DNA of 64,000 nt from Sepiola atlantica (GCA_963556195.1 OY744553.1:6927104-6991103); one strand, 5' to 3'. Shown: positions 11,401 through 19,222, counted from the first letter of the stretch. Translations and numbers: made by a program. Notes: generated from the letters alone by a model not told the origin.

Positions 11401-14400
11401 TGTATTTCATGTTTTATGTTGATGAAACTGTTGAGTAAAATTGATTTAAACTGTAGAGAAGAAGTTTGTTCTTTTAGCCAAACCTTAGTGACCCTTTTCT
11501 TTATATCAAACAAGGCCAGTAGGATGGATATTGACACCACAACCCTACTACAAAATGGCGAGCCGACATCTTCTTTCACCAACGTCTACAAACATATTAA
11601 TGCTGTTTCTTTTTAGAGCCATTATCTTAACTTTGCAACAGCTTGGCTTACCAGGAATTGAGTCGTGGTATTTCTTATAGATTTTATTTGATTATACCGA
11701 TTGCCCCTAACGTAAGCGGTATAATGTTTATTTCTTTCAGGGACCATATTGCTTTCAGGTCACTCTTGAGGTCCTGATATCTTGTGATTTTTTTCACGTT
11801 CGACTCTATAGAGGCCATCGTCATTCGAGACGCTTACATCAATAATGAGAAAAGTTCTTTTAATTTGTTTCACATATGATCATGTCTGATTTGATGGCTT
11901 TGTCTTTTAGGTATATGCCCGACTGCGTCTTTGTCATAGAACACTGTCACCTTTCCGTTTGATGTTATGAGTGAAAGTTCATGCACCCAGATGTTCGGCG
12001 ATCTGTTTGTGTACATGTGTATGTACATGTTCACGTCTTTATATGGCAATACTATTAAACTAGTAAGGTGTTGAAGCACAATAGTGTGTCTTTTTTTTTT
12101 TAAGACGTTAAGAGTTATTTCCCTTGAGTTGAAATCTACATAGTACAAACACCGCTAGTATATATCACAGGTCTCGCTAGTTTTAGGTACTTAGATAATA
12201 AAATTTAAAATAAACAAAATGTATCGGCATCATTCCAAAAGTCACAGTAGACAAAAAGGAACCTATTTTAGACGTCGTAATCCTGTATTTGTATATTGAT
12301 AATGCCATTTTAAATATACAGGAATAATTGTCATATTTGGGTTGATGAATCTCTGTCTCATTTAAGAGTTTTTGATAAGGTGCAGAAACGTATCTGTAAT
12401 TTGATTGGCCACACCCTTTCTTCTTCTCTGCCCCCCCCCTCTCTCACAGATGTGATGTTGCTCGTCTTAGTTCTTTTCTATAAATACTATTACGGCATGT
12501 GTTTTTCAGAATTGTCTGATCTATTCCCTGCTTCCTTTGTTCCAGCTTGTTCGACTCATTGGTCTAGTGGTCTCCACCAATTCACTGTTTTGATACCCCA
12601 TTGTAATACAGCTTCCTATTCCAGTAGCTTCTTTACAAGAACCGCACGCTTGTGGAACTCTCTTCCTGCTGACTGTTTTCCTCCAACTATAGCCTTGGTC
12701 TTTTCAAGACTAAAGCCAATAGGCATCACCTGTCATTGAATAATCATCTTGTGTTCTTGTTAGCTCTTTACATCAAGTGGCTTCATGCCTTGTCTCGAGC
12801 AATTTCCATAAAAAATTTTAAAAAAAAAAAAAAAAATAGTTCTCCAGGTGTAATTGATGAAGGACGAACTTTAATATATATCCAATTGAGAAAGTTACTT
12901 TGGCCGTTCCGATCAACTTACTTGACTTGCACCCTCTCAATGTAAATACTCACGACCCACCTGACTAGCAGCAAAATCCCACCCCTTCACTGTAGATGGC
13001 CTCTTGATGCCAGAAAAATTTCCTACTCTAAAAACTTCTGTCCACAGATCGCTTGCCTGTGGAATTCCCTCCCTGCTCCCTCGAATGTACCAACCTGCAG
13101 AAATTGTGGAATTCCCTCCCTGCTCCCGTACCAACCTGCAGAAAACTAAATGTAATACAAACATCTTGCTGCCCAACTTCCCACCCAATGCTAGAAAGGG
13201 GCACAGACAAAAAGAGTTCATAGAGAGGGGGGGTGACTGCCCCTCCCCCTCGCTCTCTACCCCTCCCTCTCGCTCTCTACCCCCTCCCCCTCGCTCTCTA
13301 CCCCTCCCCCCTCGCTCTCTACCCCTCCCTCCTCGCTCTCTACCCCTCCCCCTCGCTCTCTACCCCTCCCCCCTCGCTCTCTACCCCCTCCCCCTCGCTC
13401 TCTACCCCTCCCCCCTCGCTCTCTACCCCTCCCTCCTCGCTCTCTACCCCTCCCCCTCGCTCTCTACCCCTCCCCCCTCGCTCTCTACCCCTCCCTCCTC
13501 GCTCTCTACCCCTCCCCCTCGCTCTCTACCCCTCCCCCCTCCCTCTATTTCTCTTTCTCACTCTTTCTGATTGACACACTTTGAGAAGCGAAAGCGAGCC
13601 GGCAATGTCAACCAATATTTAATCTAAGATATAAGGATTTTAAGTTACCATAAATATCGACTCCTAGCAAAGTAGCCATCTTGTTTAGTCTCAGGAAGTA
13701 AGGTTCCTAACGTAAACAAGTGGATAATAAAAAAGATGACTACTTTTTTAAATTCTGTATTTTATTTACATCCTCTCTAGGGGAGGTTAGACACAAGGTC
13801 AGGTGTGGGTTTTGATGAAAATATTTCTATGGAACTAACTGGACTCGAACCCGGCACACCCAGGTCCGCAGTCCACGTCGTTAACCACTTAGCCACCGTC
13901 TCAAGCAGCTAATCAGCTAACAAAGGTATGATTATGAACTTTCTTTCATGTATGGCACAAGGCTAAAACGGAACACAATGACGATGTATTTCAAATTGAA
14001 AAACTTAAGAGTATTGATTTACTCCTTTCCAGGAGTTAGGCACAAGGCCAGTTTTTATCTTACTCCCACAAGTAAGATGTGACTCAAGGTCGGGTCGGGA
14101 AAGTGGGGTTTAAAAATTGCCTGGGCAGCCCCATCGGCATTCCCCGGTAGGGGCGCCTCAGACAGTAAGCAATAAACCTACTCCTCCCCAAAGAGGGGAG
14201 GCAAAGCCTGGGAGGGTGGACCTCCTAGAACTGCACAGGACAGACCCATTGACCGGCGTAAGTCAAGACCCGAATACAAAACAATACCAGTCTATGGGGT
14301 GCAGTATCCATTGGAACATATACAACACTTTGATCTTAGCCAAAAGGCCAAAGAAAAACTTAAGAGTAGAGATAGTTCTCCGGGAGCAATTGTTTAACCG

Positions 14401-17400
14401 GGATAAGCTTAGAGCGTGCTGCGACCCTTTATTTTGTGTTAATCTATATCAAATTGCAAAAGTTACCTTCGCAGCTCCGTAGATCAGAAGGACGCTCATC
14501 ATTGTCGAACAGAGGGTGAATGTGTACGCCACACACAAATCTTCTGCAAGTTAAAAAAATAAAAAAATAAATAAAAAAGTTATTTAAACGTTTTAAGATT
14601 ACATTTATTATTAGACCACCCTTGACCCGTTGGGTCAGTATTTATTAAATATATTAAATATATAATGTCTTAACATTTGTTGATGATCATGTTTTTTTAC
14701 AAGAAAGTATGATTAATGATGAGTTTGAAGGGGTGAACAGTTTCTTCATATGAGATATATATATATATATGTATATATTTTAAAAGATTATGACATTAAG
14801 AACGCTTTCGGGTTAAAATCAATTTAGTATTACGTAGTAAGAGAGGGGGAAAAGACGTTTTAATACTTTTTTCGTCTTGAATGATACAAAAAAAACAAAA
14901 AACAATGTGGCGGCATCACGTAAGACTCCATTTTGTGAAAATCGCGCTTCTTGTAGCATATTTACACATTTCAAACGTGTTTTTTTCTTCAGATTACATG
15001 CGTTGTACTACATAGATTTTAAGTCGAAATCGTTCTCATTAAATATTATTTAAAAACAACAACATAAAACCATTTTTATCACCTATACACTATTTTTTTC
15101 GCATTTTGTTCACCCCTTCGAACTCATCATTAACCGAAAGTATTTATTTGAAAATGGATGACGTCATAAAAGATAAGAGAGCTTTCTGCAAGTTTTAATT
15201 TAAAAAAAAAATTTTTTTTTTTTAACAGTGTCTACCCCCAAACAAGGCAGGCCACCACTGTAGACGTAAGGGGCTACTGAGAAAAAAGAAAAGGGGAGAA
15301 GGTAGGTAGGGGGGGGGGGGGGGGTTCAACCAAAATTGGGATCTGCGCAGCGAGATGTCTGTTTACATTAGTTTTAAATTTCTGCATGTCTGTACTGTCG
15401 GGGAAACAGGGGGCAGGGAGGGAGTTCCAGAGGCCAGCAGCACGAGGAAAGAAGCTATTTGAGTAGAAAGCTCTCCGACATCTGGGGACCTCCACGGTGA
15501 ATGAATGAGATTTAGTTGATTTTCGAGTTAGTCTAGTGAACTTACGTCGAGGAGGCACCTGAGTAGCCAATTCATCGGAACATAATCCATTGAAGTATTT
15601 GTAAAACAAGCACAAGGATGCTACATTGCGGCGATGGGACAGGGACTGGAGCTTGGTTGACAGTGAGGGACCTATTAGGTTGGCGACTCTTTTTTGGACC
15701 TGGTCAAGGAGAGAGAGACTAGTAGATGATGCACCAGCCCAGATGTGGCAACAATACTCCATGCATGGGCGGATGGTGGCTTTGTAGAGATAAAATAAAG
15801 CTCATTTCTAGTTGCCCATTTCAGAGTTTTTAAGGATTTTCTGTCTGTGACCTCTCTCGCCTCTGTGACCTCTCTCGCCTATGTGACCTCTCTCCTGTCT
15901 GTGACCTCTCTCGCCTATGTGACCTCTCTCCTGTCTGTGACCTCTCTCGCCTATGTGACCTCTCTCCTGTCTGTGACCTCTCTCGCCTATGTGACCTCTC
16001 TCCTGTCTGTGACCTCTCTCGCCTATGTGACCTCTCTCCTGTCTGTGACCTCTCTCACCTATGTGACCTCTCTCCTGTCTGTGACCTCTCTCGCCTATGT
16101 GACCTCTCTCCTTTCTACAGCGGTTGTAGCTAGACGAGTTTTTGTTGTGAATGTTTTAAAGGGAGAAACCAGAGATTAGAGCTCAGTCGAGCACCTATCA
16201 TGAAAACTATGATAGAGTAGAGAAAGACTAGCCACGTCTCTTCTGTGAGAAAGAGGCTGCAGGGAAGAGACGAGATCATCACTCCCACTAGATTTCGAAG
16301 TCGGTTTTGTACTCTGTAAAGGCAGGAAAGAGTACTCCGAGCGGCACCTCCCCAGATGTGGCAACAGTACTCCATCTTAGGATGTATTTGACTCTTATAC
16401 AGGTAGAAGATTGCATCAGGAGTGAAATACCTTCTGGAGCGATAGAATGATCCAACCGTCTTTCCAGCGACATGTCAGTTTTGCACCACTTTTACTTTTG
16501 CCTTCTTCTTTTAAGTCCTAAAGAGTCAGCACTTGCCAAGGCCAAAAGGCCACTCGAGGATAATCCGTGATGATTGGTAACGATGGTTGAAACTGGGCAG
16601 AATTTGATTATTTAAGAGAACGGCGTAAGAAGAATTTTTTTTAACATTGGACTTGAAAACGACCAGCTGGGTAACAGCTCCGTGGTATTGTGTTCTACAC
16701 ACGGGTAGTTCTTGGAAAGAAACTTTGCTCATGGAAGTTCAGTTTAGTTTTAGGTACACAGAGAGAAAGTTCTTGCTGTGAATGTTTTACAAGGGGGGAA
16801 CTAAAGATCGGAGCTCAGTTGAGCACCCACCATAAAAATAATTAGAGTAGAGAAAGACTAGCGACATCTATTATTACACTCACTACTCCCAATACTCAGA
16901 AGATCACTCTAAAAGTCGAAAAAGAATTTTTTTTAAATACGAAAAAAAAGAAAATGTTTTGCGAATGTGAAGTTATTCATAATGTTTAACCTAGAAACAC
17001 ATATATACACAAACGTTTTCAATTGCCAAAGTCTATCTATATATAAATATATATATTAGTACTTCATGTATCCACATTTAGCCTGACGATTCCCCCCGGG
17101 GATGAAACACGGGAGCCTCTGTGTAGCTTGATTGCCATATATATTTTCATTGCTTACTATAAATATATATATATATATAAGAATTTGGGAAAGTTCATTT
17201 TTTTAAGCATCTTTAAAATTTTCAACTTAAAGAAACAGGCAAAATGCCTTCAAAAAACCATGTGTTAGATGCAATTATTTTATTAAAATCAAATATATAT
17301 TCTTTTCATCTTGACATTTTTTTGTAATAATTTCGCTTAGTACAACAAACCTCATCAGAGATTTAAACAAATAAAAGGTATTAACCTTTCTTTTTTTTTT

Positions 17401-17587
17401 TCGTAACAATCCTTCCTGGTCTTGTAGAAGTGACGTCCAATGTTATGTGGACTTAACGGTGTAAATGTTTCTTTTAAATTTGAACTTAAATCGCGCATGG
17501 TCACTGGTAGGTATAAATTTGGGAAAATTCATTTTTTTTAATTTATTTTTTTAATTTTAATTTATTTATATATATAATATATAATTT

Positions 17588-17629
<42 letters not shown>

Positions 17630-17933
17630 AATATATATTTTTAATATTCACATACATGTTTCATCTTAACCAAGACTCATCAGTGTGGCTAGATATAACT
17701 GCACCATATTTTGCAGTGTATTATATAAAAAGTGGAGGGGGGGTCTGCAAACCTTTGTTCCATTGGCTGTCGATAATGGTGTTGCTGCTTCGGTATGGTT
17801 TCCAGTCGCCAGGAGACTCCGATTCCAGGACGTATCCATCAGATTCAATCGTGGCAGAAGACTTGACAAACTTGAGTAATTCCGGGTGGACAGTGGCGAT
17901 GACGAGAAAACAGATAATGAAGATGTGGGCAAG
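1243..17933 (-). CDS. LAPTM4: LAPTM4-like lysosomal four-pass membrane protein, six exons, N terminus missing
   Basis: Six minus-strand exons with consensus borders join without a frame break: 17753-17933, 14467-14543, 8136-8264, 4381-4476, 3366-3467, 1243-1410 (753 nt, 250 residues plus stop). The order of features is that of LAPTM4 proteins: a hydrophobic segment beginning LAHIFIICFLVIATV, a luminal loop, a second segment (VAYTFTLCSTMMSVLLIYGA), a third (LLPFFSLQVFDFCLSSL), a fourth (DLLMLLIVTFFVLLLFLR joined to AYFLSVVWACYKY) and a proline-rich cytosolic tail with PPSY and PPPY. Human LAPTM4A has the equivalent DFVLSCL, AYLINCVWNCYKY and LPTYE...PPPPY patches. Family knowledge: these proteins sit in late endosomes and lysosomes and bind NEDD4-type ligases through PPxY. 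The first coding exon (Cys-rich HVRTGT-type region) was not found and must lie above 17933, possibly outside the window. The luminal loop looks longer than in the human protein. Confidence 0.85.
1442..1890. repeat. Purine-rich minisatellite, ~20-bp unit
   Basis: Imperfect repeats of ggggagatagggctaggg in the last intron of the LAPTM4-like gene, beginning about 30 bp from the acceptor. The strong G/C strand bias would make an R-loop or G-quadruplex-prone transcript tract. Confidence 0.85.
1982..2577 (-). mobile_element. Non-LTR retrotransposon fragment (family L-A), RT C-terminal part
   Basis: The minus strand encodes ATIRPCMEYCCHIWAGAS, then LLDKVQKRVSNLIG, RNVASLCLFYKYFNG and SLPAPCF...NVNRHLS, the C-terminal end of a jockey/CR1-like ORF2. 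Upstream bases around 2505-2575 carry the remains of WNKYIEDIAKAAAKK. The copy is truncated and stops where a second LINE tail begins. Confidence 0.8.
2600..3000 (-). mobile_element. Non-LTR retrotransposon 3' end (family L-C), degenerate
   Basis: This shares the blocks ccactcgagg (2622-2631), catggaagttc (2847-2857), gacgagttcttgctgtgaat (2930-2949) and gagctcagtcgagca with 16130-16850 and, inverted, with 19670-19980. The coding potential is broken by many stops. An internal poly-G run (2956-2969) replaces coding sequence. Confidence 0.6.
3366..3467 (-). CDS. LAPTM4: LAPTM4-like, exon encoding end of TM4
   Basis: A 34-codon exon, phase 0 at both ends. The acceptor is ttttccag before GCTTATTTC and the donor is GAG/gtgaag. 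It encodes AYFLSVVWACYKYAQMVSA and then a short cytosolic linker ending VDPDTE. The VWxCYKY patch is the best single family marker of LAPTM4. If the donor is ignored the frame reads on for 24 more codons to a TAA near 3291, so a retained-intron isoform with a different tail is conceivable; splicing to 1410 is favoured because it restores the PPxY tail. Confidence 0.82.
3470..4190. repeat. A-rich low-complexity intronic tract
   Basis: Roughly 700 bp of A-rich sequence built on aaaataga and aacaaaa units on the plus strand, spanning most of the intron between the TM4 exons. Phe-rich minus-strand frames here are compositional. No other feature seen. Confidence 0.85.
4381..4476 (-). CDS. LAPTM4: LAPTM4-like, exon encoding TM4
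   Basis: A 32-codon exon, phase 0. The acceptor is a long T run followed by acag and the donor is ACGG/gtaagt. The translation runs ENCPGFQRILEMDSDLLMLL, continuing into IVTFFVLLLFLR: an acidic stretch followed by one strong transmembrane segment. Human LAPTM4A has LLALDSSCLLFIVLVFFAL at this place. Confidence 0.82.
4806..4995. repeat. Tandem duplication of ~118 bp
   Basis: The block beginning atttgcatattggttttg is present at 4806 and again at 4921, both followed by attttattaattaactatta and a ttgttatttattgaataa tail. An inverted fragment of the same block occurs near 23635-23670. Confidence 0.75.
5000..6200. other. Intronic stretch without recognised gene
   Basis: Between the tandem duplication and the U2-SINE-like sequence I see only a (GA)n tract at 5342-5397, an aaagggagata motif near 5640, and AT-rich unique-looking sequence. 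Confidence 0.5.
5342..5397. repeat. (GA)n microsatellite
   Basis: An uninterrupted GA run of about 55 bp. Confidence 0.95.
6192..6400 (+). mobile_element. U2-headed SINE, body type B, degenerate
   Basis: It begins ttttggctatgagcaatg and gtgtagtatctgttttaa, matching the 5' end of U2 snRNA (ttttggctaagatcaagtgtagtatctgttct). The downstream body (cttctagactgagg, tgtcccaatc, aggagctgca) is shared with 39252-39430 but not with the body of the SINE at 20940. Ends are not defined. Confidence 0.6.
6734..7341. mobile_element. hAT-type non-autonomous transposon
   Basis: The left end is caggggcgggcaacctt and the right end aggttgcccgccccgg, the terminal inverted repeat pattern of hAT elements. The 8-bp direct repeat ctctaaac flanks it at 6726-6733 and 7342-7349, the size expected for hAT. 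The 608-bp interior, with cgggccgg motifs near both ends, has no transposase frame, so it depends on an autonomous relative. Confidence 0.88.
7660..7990. repeat. A/T-run low-complexity tract
   Basis: Alternating runs of A and T around tttatatttaaaa units; the left half is A-run and the right half T-run, so the tract is roughly self-complementary about 7830. No gene. Confidence 0.8.
8136..8264 (-). CDS. LAPTM4: LAPTM4-like, exon encoding TM3
   Basis: A 43-codon exon, phase 0. The acceptor is cacctttcag and the donor CTG/gtaagg. It reads NRPGYLLPFFSLQVFDFCLS, then SLTVIGSFSLTSNIKLWLKDQGL; compare [20 protein letters not shown] in LAPTM4A. A 30-bp minisatellite begins 5 bp upstream of the acceptor AG, so the polypyrimidine tract of this intron is itself tandemly repeated. 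Confidence 0.85.
8272..8430. repeat. 30-bp minisatellite abutting an exon acceptor
   Basis: About 5.3 copies of gtgagaaataaaaacacagg plus taagacacag. On the minus (gene) strand each unit supplies a pyrimidine stretch, ending directly against the acceptor of the TM3 exon at 8264. Confidence 0.95.
8589..9222. mobile_element. Non-autonomous DNA transposon, GGTRCT termini, 8-bp target duplication (copy 1)
   Basis: The left end is ggtgcttttttacattgg and the reverse complement of the right end is ggtacttttttacattgg; inverted similarity extends about 85 bp inward. The direct repeat catcttta occurs at 8581-8588 and 9223-9230. The interior has a 28-31 bp minisatellite (8930-9060) with gggttaggaattaggg units and no transposase. 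The 8-bp duplication allows hAT, P or Merlin; the superfamily is unresolved. Confidence 0.85.
8935..9060. repeat. Minisatellite gggttaggaattaggg + ttggccagtc
   Basis: Four to five units inside the transposon at 8589-9222. TTAGGG-like words are present, but the unit is not telomeric. Confidence 0.85.
9540..10210 (+). repeat. Dispersed repeat R1, copy 1
   Basis: This segment reappears in reverse complement at 61915-62575, including ggatactccaccagac, gaattcttgtcctgga, catagttaac and gttagccccagg. Copy 1 has a single unit of the 32-bp block that is expanded to six in the other copy. No coding frame is seen. Confidence 0.8.
10265..11040 (+). repeat. Dispersed repeat R2, two tandem copies, first one interrupted by a SINE
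   Basis: Copy 1 (about 10270-10680, minus the SINE) and copy 2 (about 10803-11030) share tttccctgg, agaaaaagaattac, caactcaagggagataactc, attacacaattgaat and ctcagacatcaag. The SINE at 10392-10602 explains the extra length of copy 1. Confidence 0.75.
10392..10602 (+). mobile_element. tRNA-derived SINE with 12-bp target duplication
   Basis: The direct repeat aattgaatgttg flanks it at 10380-10391 and 10603-10614. The head carries an A-box-like gacggtggttaagtca and a B-box aagttcgaatcc, as in tRNA promoters read by RNA polymerase III. The body extends about 130 bp beyond the tRNA-like head. Copy 2 of the host repeat (near 10920) shows the uninterrupted target. Confidence 0.8.
11060..11590. other. 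Intronic stretch, no gene recognised
   Basis: Unique-looking sequence. Short frames on both strands lack splice context or family motifs. Confidence 0.4.
11600..11990 (-). mobile_element. Non-LTR element fragment with RLE-type C-terminal region, degenerate
   Basis: On the minus strand it parallels 36540-36960 base for base in several blocks (gggaccat, tgaggtc, gaggccat, ttgatggctttgtctttt). The better copy encodes DKAVKPDIVIWNK and LIIDVTVPNDYGLNR, the C-terminal region of R2/Dong-type elements. This copy is riddled with stops. Confidence 0.5.
12323..12830 (+). mobile_element. Non-LTR retrotransposon fragment (family L-B)
   Basis: The plus strand encodes NCHIWVDESLSHLRVFDKVQ, KRICNLIGHTL, LFYKYYYGMCFSELSDLFP, and ARLWNSLPADCFP. 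It is homologous to 40389-41160 and distinct from family L-A in the SELxDLFPASFVPA block. It ends in an A-rich tail at 12815-12837. Confidence 0.75.
12960..13205 (+). mobile_element. LINE family L-A 3' remnant with small internal duplication
   Basis: LWNSLPAP- and NVNKHLAAQ-type coding is still visible. The block gtggaattccctccctgctc is present twice (near 13059 and 13108), a local 50-bp duplication. Confidence 0.55.
13235..13555. repeat. CT-rich minisatellite, ~18-20-bp unit
   Basis: Units of cccctccccctcgctctcta vary in the number of C residues; at least 16 copies. The Leu/Pro/Ser-rich frames here are repeat translations. Confidence 0.95.
13765..13910 (-). mobile_element. tRNA-headed SINE sharing its tail with the U2-headed SINE
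   Basis: The minus strand starts gagacggtggctaagtgg (A box) and carries gggttcgagtcc (B box) with an intervening tRNA-like region; a 70-bp body follows. Its 3' end (13769-13800 on plus: catcctctctaggggaggtt, agacacaaggtcag) closely matches the 3' end of the U2-headed SINEs near 14020-14050 and 62768-62800. Confidence 0.7.
14014..14352 (-). mobile_element. Full-length U2-snRNA-headed SINE with 16-bp target duplication
   Basis: The direct repeat gaaaaacttaagagta lies at 13998-14013 and 14353-14368. On the minus strand the element starts tttggccttttggctaagat and caaagtg, which is the 5' end of U2 snRNA (positions about 9-35). Then follow a body with cctcccctctttggggag, a gcctgggcaatttttaaacc-like block, and a 3' tail ending ggagtaaatcaat. 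The 339-bp length and perfect long target duplication show mobilisation by target-primed reverse transcription. Confidence 0.9.
14467..14543 (-). CDS. LAPTM4: LAPTM4-like, exon encoding TM2
   Basis: A 77-bp exon. It begins with two bases (AA) that complete a Glu codon split with the previous exon, then encodes DLCVAYTFTLCSTMMSVLLI and YGAAK. The acceptor is aacttgcag and the donor AAG/gtaact. The pattern ACVLFAVS...MLVYGA of human LAPTM4A aligns with it. The U2-headed SINE at 14014-14352 lies 114 bp into the downstream intron. Confidence 0.82.
14560..15225. other. Intronic AT-rich stretch
   Basis: Short TA tracts (14756-14780) and unique-looking sequence. No gene or element recognised. Confidence 0.4.
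15230..15800 (-). mobile_element. LINE family L-A, RT C-terminal region and 3' end
   Basis: An open minus-strand frame of 162 codons starts MEYCCHIWAGASSTSLSLLD and includes RNVASLCLFYKYFNGLCSDE and LWNSLPAPCFPD. It is one of the least damaged copies here, with a 3' UTR (caaacaaggcaggccacc near 15241) also found at 23280 and 43310. A poly-G run at 15309-15324 breaks the 3' region. Confidence 0.85.
15845..16118. repeat. 36-bp minisatellite (two 18-bp halves)
   Basis: About 7.5 copies of gtgacctctctcgcctat and gtgacctctctcctgtct alternate strictly. Because 36 is a multiple of 3 it is open in one plus frame (MTSLASVTSLAY...), which I treat as incidental. It abuts LINE family L-C at 16119. Confidence 0.95.
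16119..16850 (-). mobile_element. LINE family L-C, RT C-terminal region, frameshifted
   Basis: The minus strand encodes IHPKMEYCCHIWGGAARST, LSCLYRVQNRLRNLVG, PLSHRRDVASLSLLYHSFHD and RCSTEL in alternating frames. Further sequence at 16520-16850 repeats the 3' part (gagctcagttgagcacccac at 16810), so two partial copies abut. Confidence 0.7.
17080..17128 (+). ncRNA. Hammerhead ribozyme-like motif
   Basis: Core CTGACGA at 17083-17089 and GAAA at 17104-17107. Stem II is tcccc/gggga with a two-base loop; stem III is acac/gtgt (17107-17110 with 17121-17124); the cleavage triplet is GTA (17123-17125); stem I is agc/gct. All invariant core bases are present (N7 is C). It lies between (TA)n tracts, in a module that reappears inverted and decayed at 23830-23950. 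Confidence 0.55.
17581..17626. repeat. (TA)n microsatellite
   Basis: A TA tract just downstream of the TM1 exon in the LAPTM4-like gene's orientation. Confidence 0.9.
17753..17933 (-). CDS. LAPTM4: LAPTM4-like, exon encoding TM1 end and luminal loop
   Basis: A 181-bp exon, phase 0 in and phase 1 out (60 codons plus G). The acceptor is ttttccag before CTTGCC and the donor AAAG/gtttgc. The translation begins LAHIFIICFLVIATVHPELL and ends NTIIDSQWNK. The hydrophobic start corresponds to the second half of TM1 and the polar remainder to the first luminal loop. The preceding exon should supply the Cys-rich N terminus and was not recognised between 17934 and 64000. Confidence 0.75.
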
Positions 17934-18073
17934 CTGGAAAACGAAAAATGTTTTTTTATTAATTTGAAGGCAAAGAGGAGGGCGCAATAACCTACTATTT
18001 AACGGAGATTTGGTATCTGCGCATCGGAAGCCAAAAACTAGACTATTATTTATCGTACTATTGTTATATCTTT

Positions 18074-19022
18074 GGTACTTATGTAGTTTACAAACCACGT
18101 TTTCATCGGCACATTCCGGCAGGTTACATAAACTGTCAGAAGGTGCCGAAAGAAAACTTTGTTTGATTTGTGTCGAAAACGCTGGCCAATGTTAAAACGC
18201 TAGAAACAGGCCTCGTATGTTAATTTCAACGAAAACAATTTATTGAAAAATTGAAAAAAATATGTAAATTTGTTGTAAGGAACTTTCAAAATGTAGGAAA
18301 AAATTCAATGAATAATTGGAAAAAAATATGCAAATTTGTAAGAAACTTTCAAAATGAAGGGGAAAAAATTCAATGAATAATTGGAAAAAAATATGCAAAT
18401 TTGTAAGAAACTTTCAAAATGTAGGAAAAAAATTTAAAATCAAGGAACAAAACACTCATCGTTTGTGGTAAGTTTTATGAATAAATATTTATTTTTTCGG
18501 GTGAAGAAAATATGGTGCAGCAACTGATAGTAAACAGCTTTATTTATGATTTTTTTTAGCGAACAATTTTTTTTTCTTGATAATTCTTTTTAAATCCTAC
18601 CGACTAGGTTATGGTTAAGTACTGTTTCTTTTAGGGTTAGAGTTAGGTACGGTTTCTTTTAGGGTTAGGGACGGTTTCTTTTAGGGTTAGGGACGGTTTC
18701 TTTTAGCAAATCTTCTGTGTACTTAAGCACAGACGATGGAAAAGTAGAAGGGTTATAGGATGTGAAAGGAAGCTGCTCGACATAGAGCAGCATCTTTCCG
18801 AAGTGTACTAATATGGAGACGAAGGGATTGTTTCTGAATTTCTGTCTCCACATAAATTCACGCAGGTAGCTGTCGATTAGATCATGCCATATTTTCATCG
18901 TGTTTTCCAATTGTCTGCTGCTGCGAATTTCGTCGGCTAAGCATTTCAGCACCTTTCCGGCGGTTTACGTAACCTGCCGGAATTTGCCGATGAAAACGTG
19001 GTTCGTAAACTGCACGAGTACC
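18074..19022. mobile_element. Non-autonomous DNA transposon, GGTACT termini, 8-bp target duplication (copy 2)
   Basis: The left end is ggtacttatgtagtttac; the reverse complement of the right end is ggtactcgtgcagtttac, with inverted similarity for about 85 bp (accacgttttcatcggca on both arms). The direct repeat atatcttt is at 18066-18073 and 19023-19030. A near-copy of the unoccupied target is present at 19375-19460. The interior has a tandem block around 18240-18430 and a gggttagggacggtttcttt minisatellite at 18620-18710. Confidence 0.87.
18225..18440. repeat. ~60-bp tandem repeat
   Basis: Three copies of a unit containing ttgaaaaaaatatgyaaatt and tttcaaaatg with minor changes, inside the transposon at 18074-19022. 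Confidence 0.7.
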
Positions 19023-19034
19023 ATATCTTTTAAT

Positions 19035-19165
19035 GCTCAATTCAATTTACTATACTATGCAGAAATTTAAATGTAACGTGAACAAACATCCTGCTGCCCA
19101 ACCCATGTTTCCCTTTATCATAGTAGCCCCTCAGGCTTCAGTTGCAATATGCATTGTTTGGGGGG
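19035..19165 (+). mobile_element. LINE family L-A 3' tail fragment
   Basis: Contains atgcagaaatttaaatgtaa and caaacatcctgctgccca, the NVNKHLAAQ coding end, followed by the family 3' UTR and a poly-G run. Confidence 0.6.
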
Positions 19166-19179
19166 GGGGGGGGGCGAAC

Positions 19180-19182
19180 AAA

Positions 19183-19222
<40 letters not shown>
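19180..19222. repeat. Poly(A) run
   Basis: About 40 A residues, plausibly the tail of a retroposed sequence on the plus strand. Confidence 0.7.

Noticed and set aside
13233..13574. Pro/Leu/Ser-rich frames
   Set aside because: Repeat translation of the CT-rich minisatellite.
15847..16179. 110-codon frame MTSLASVTSLAY...
   Set aside because: In-frame translation of the 36-bp minisatellite running into a LINE fragment.
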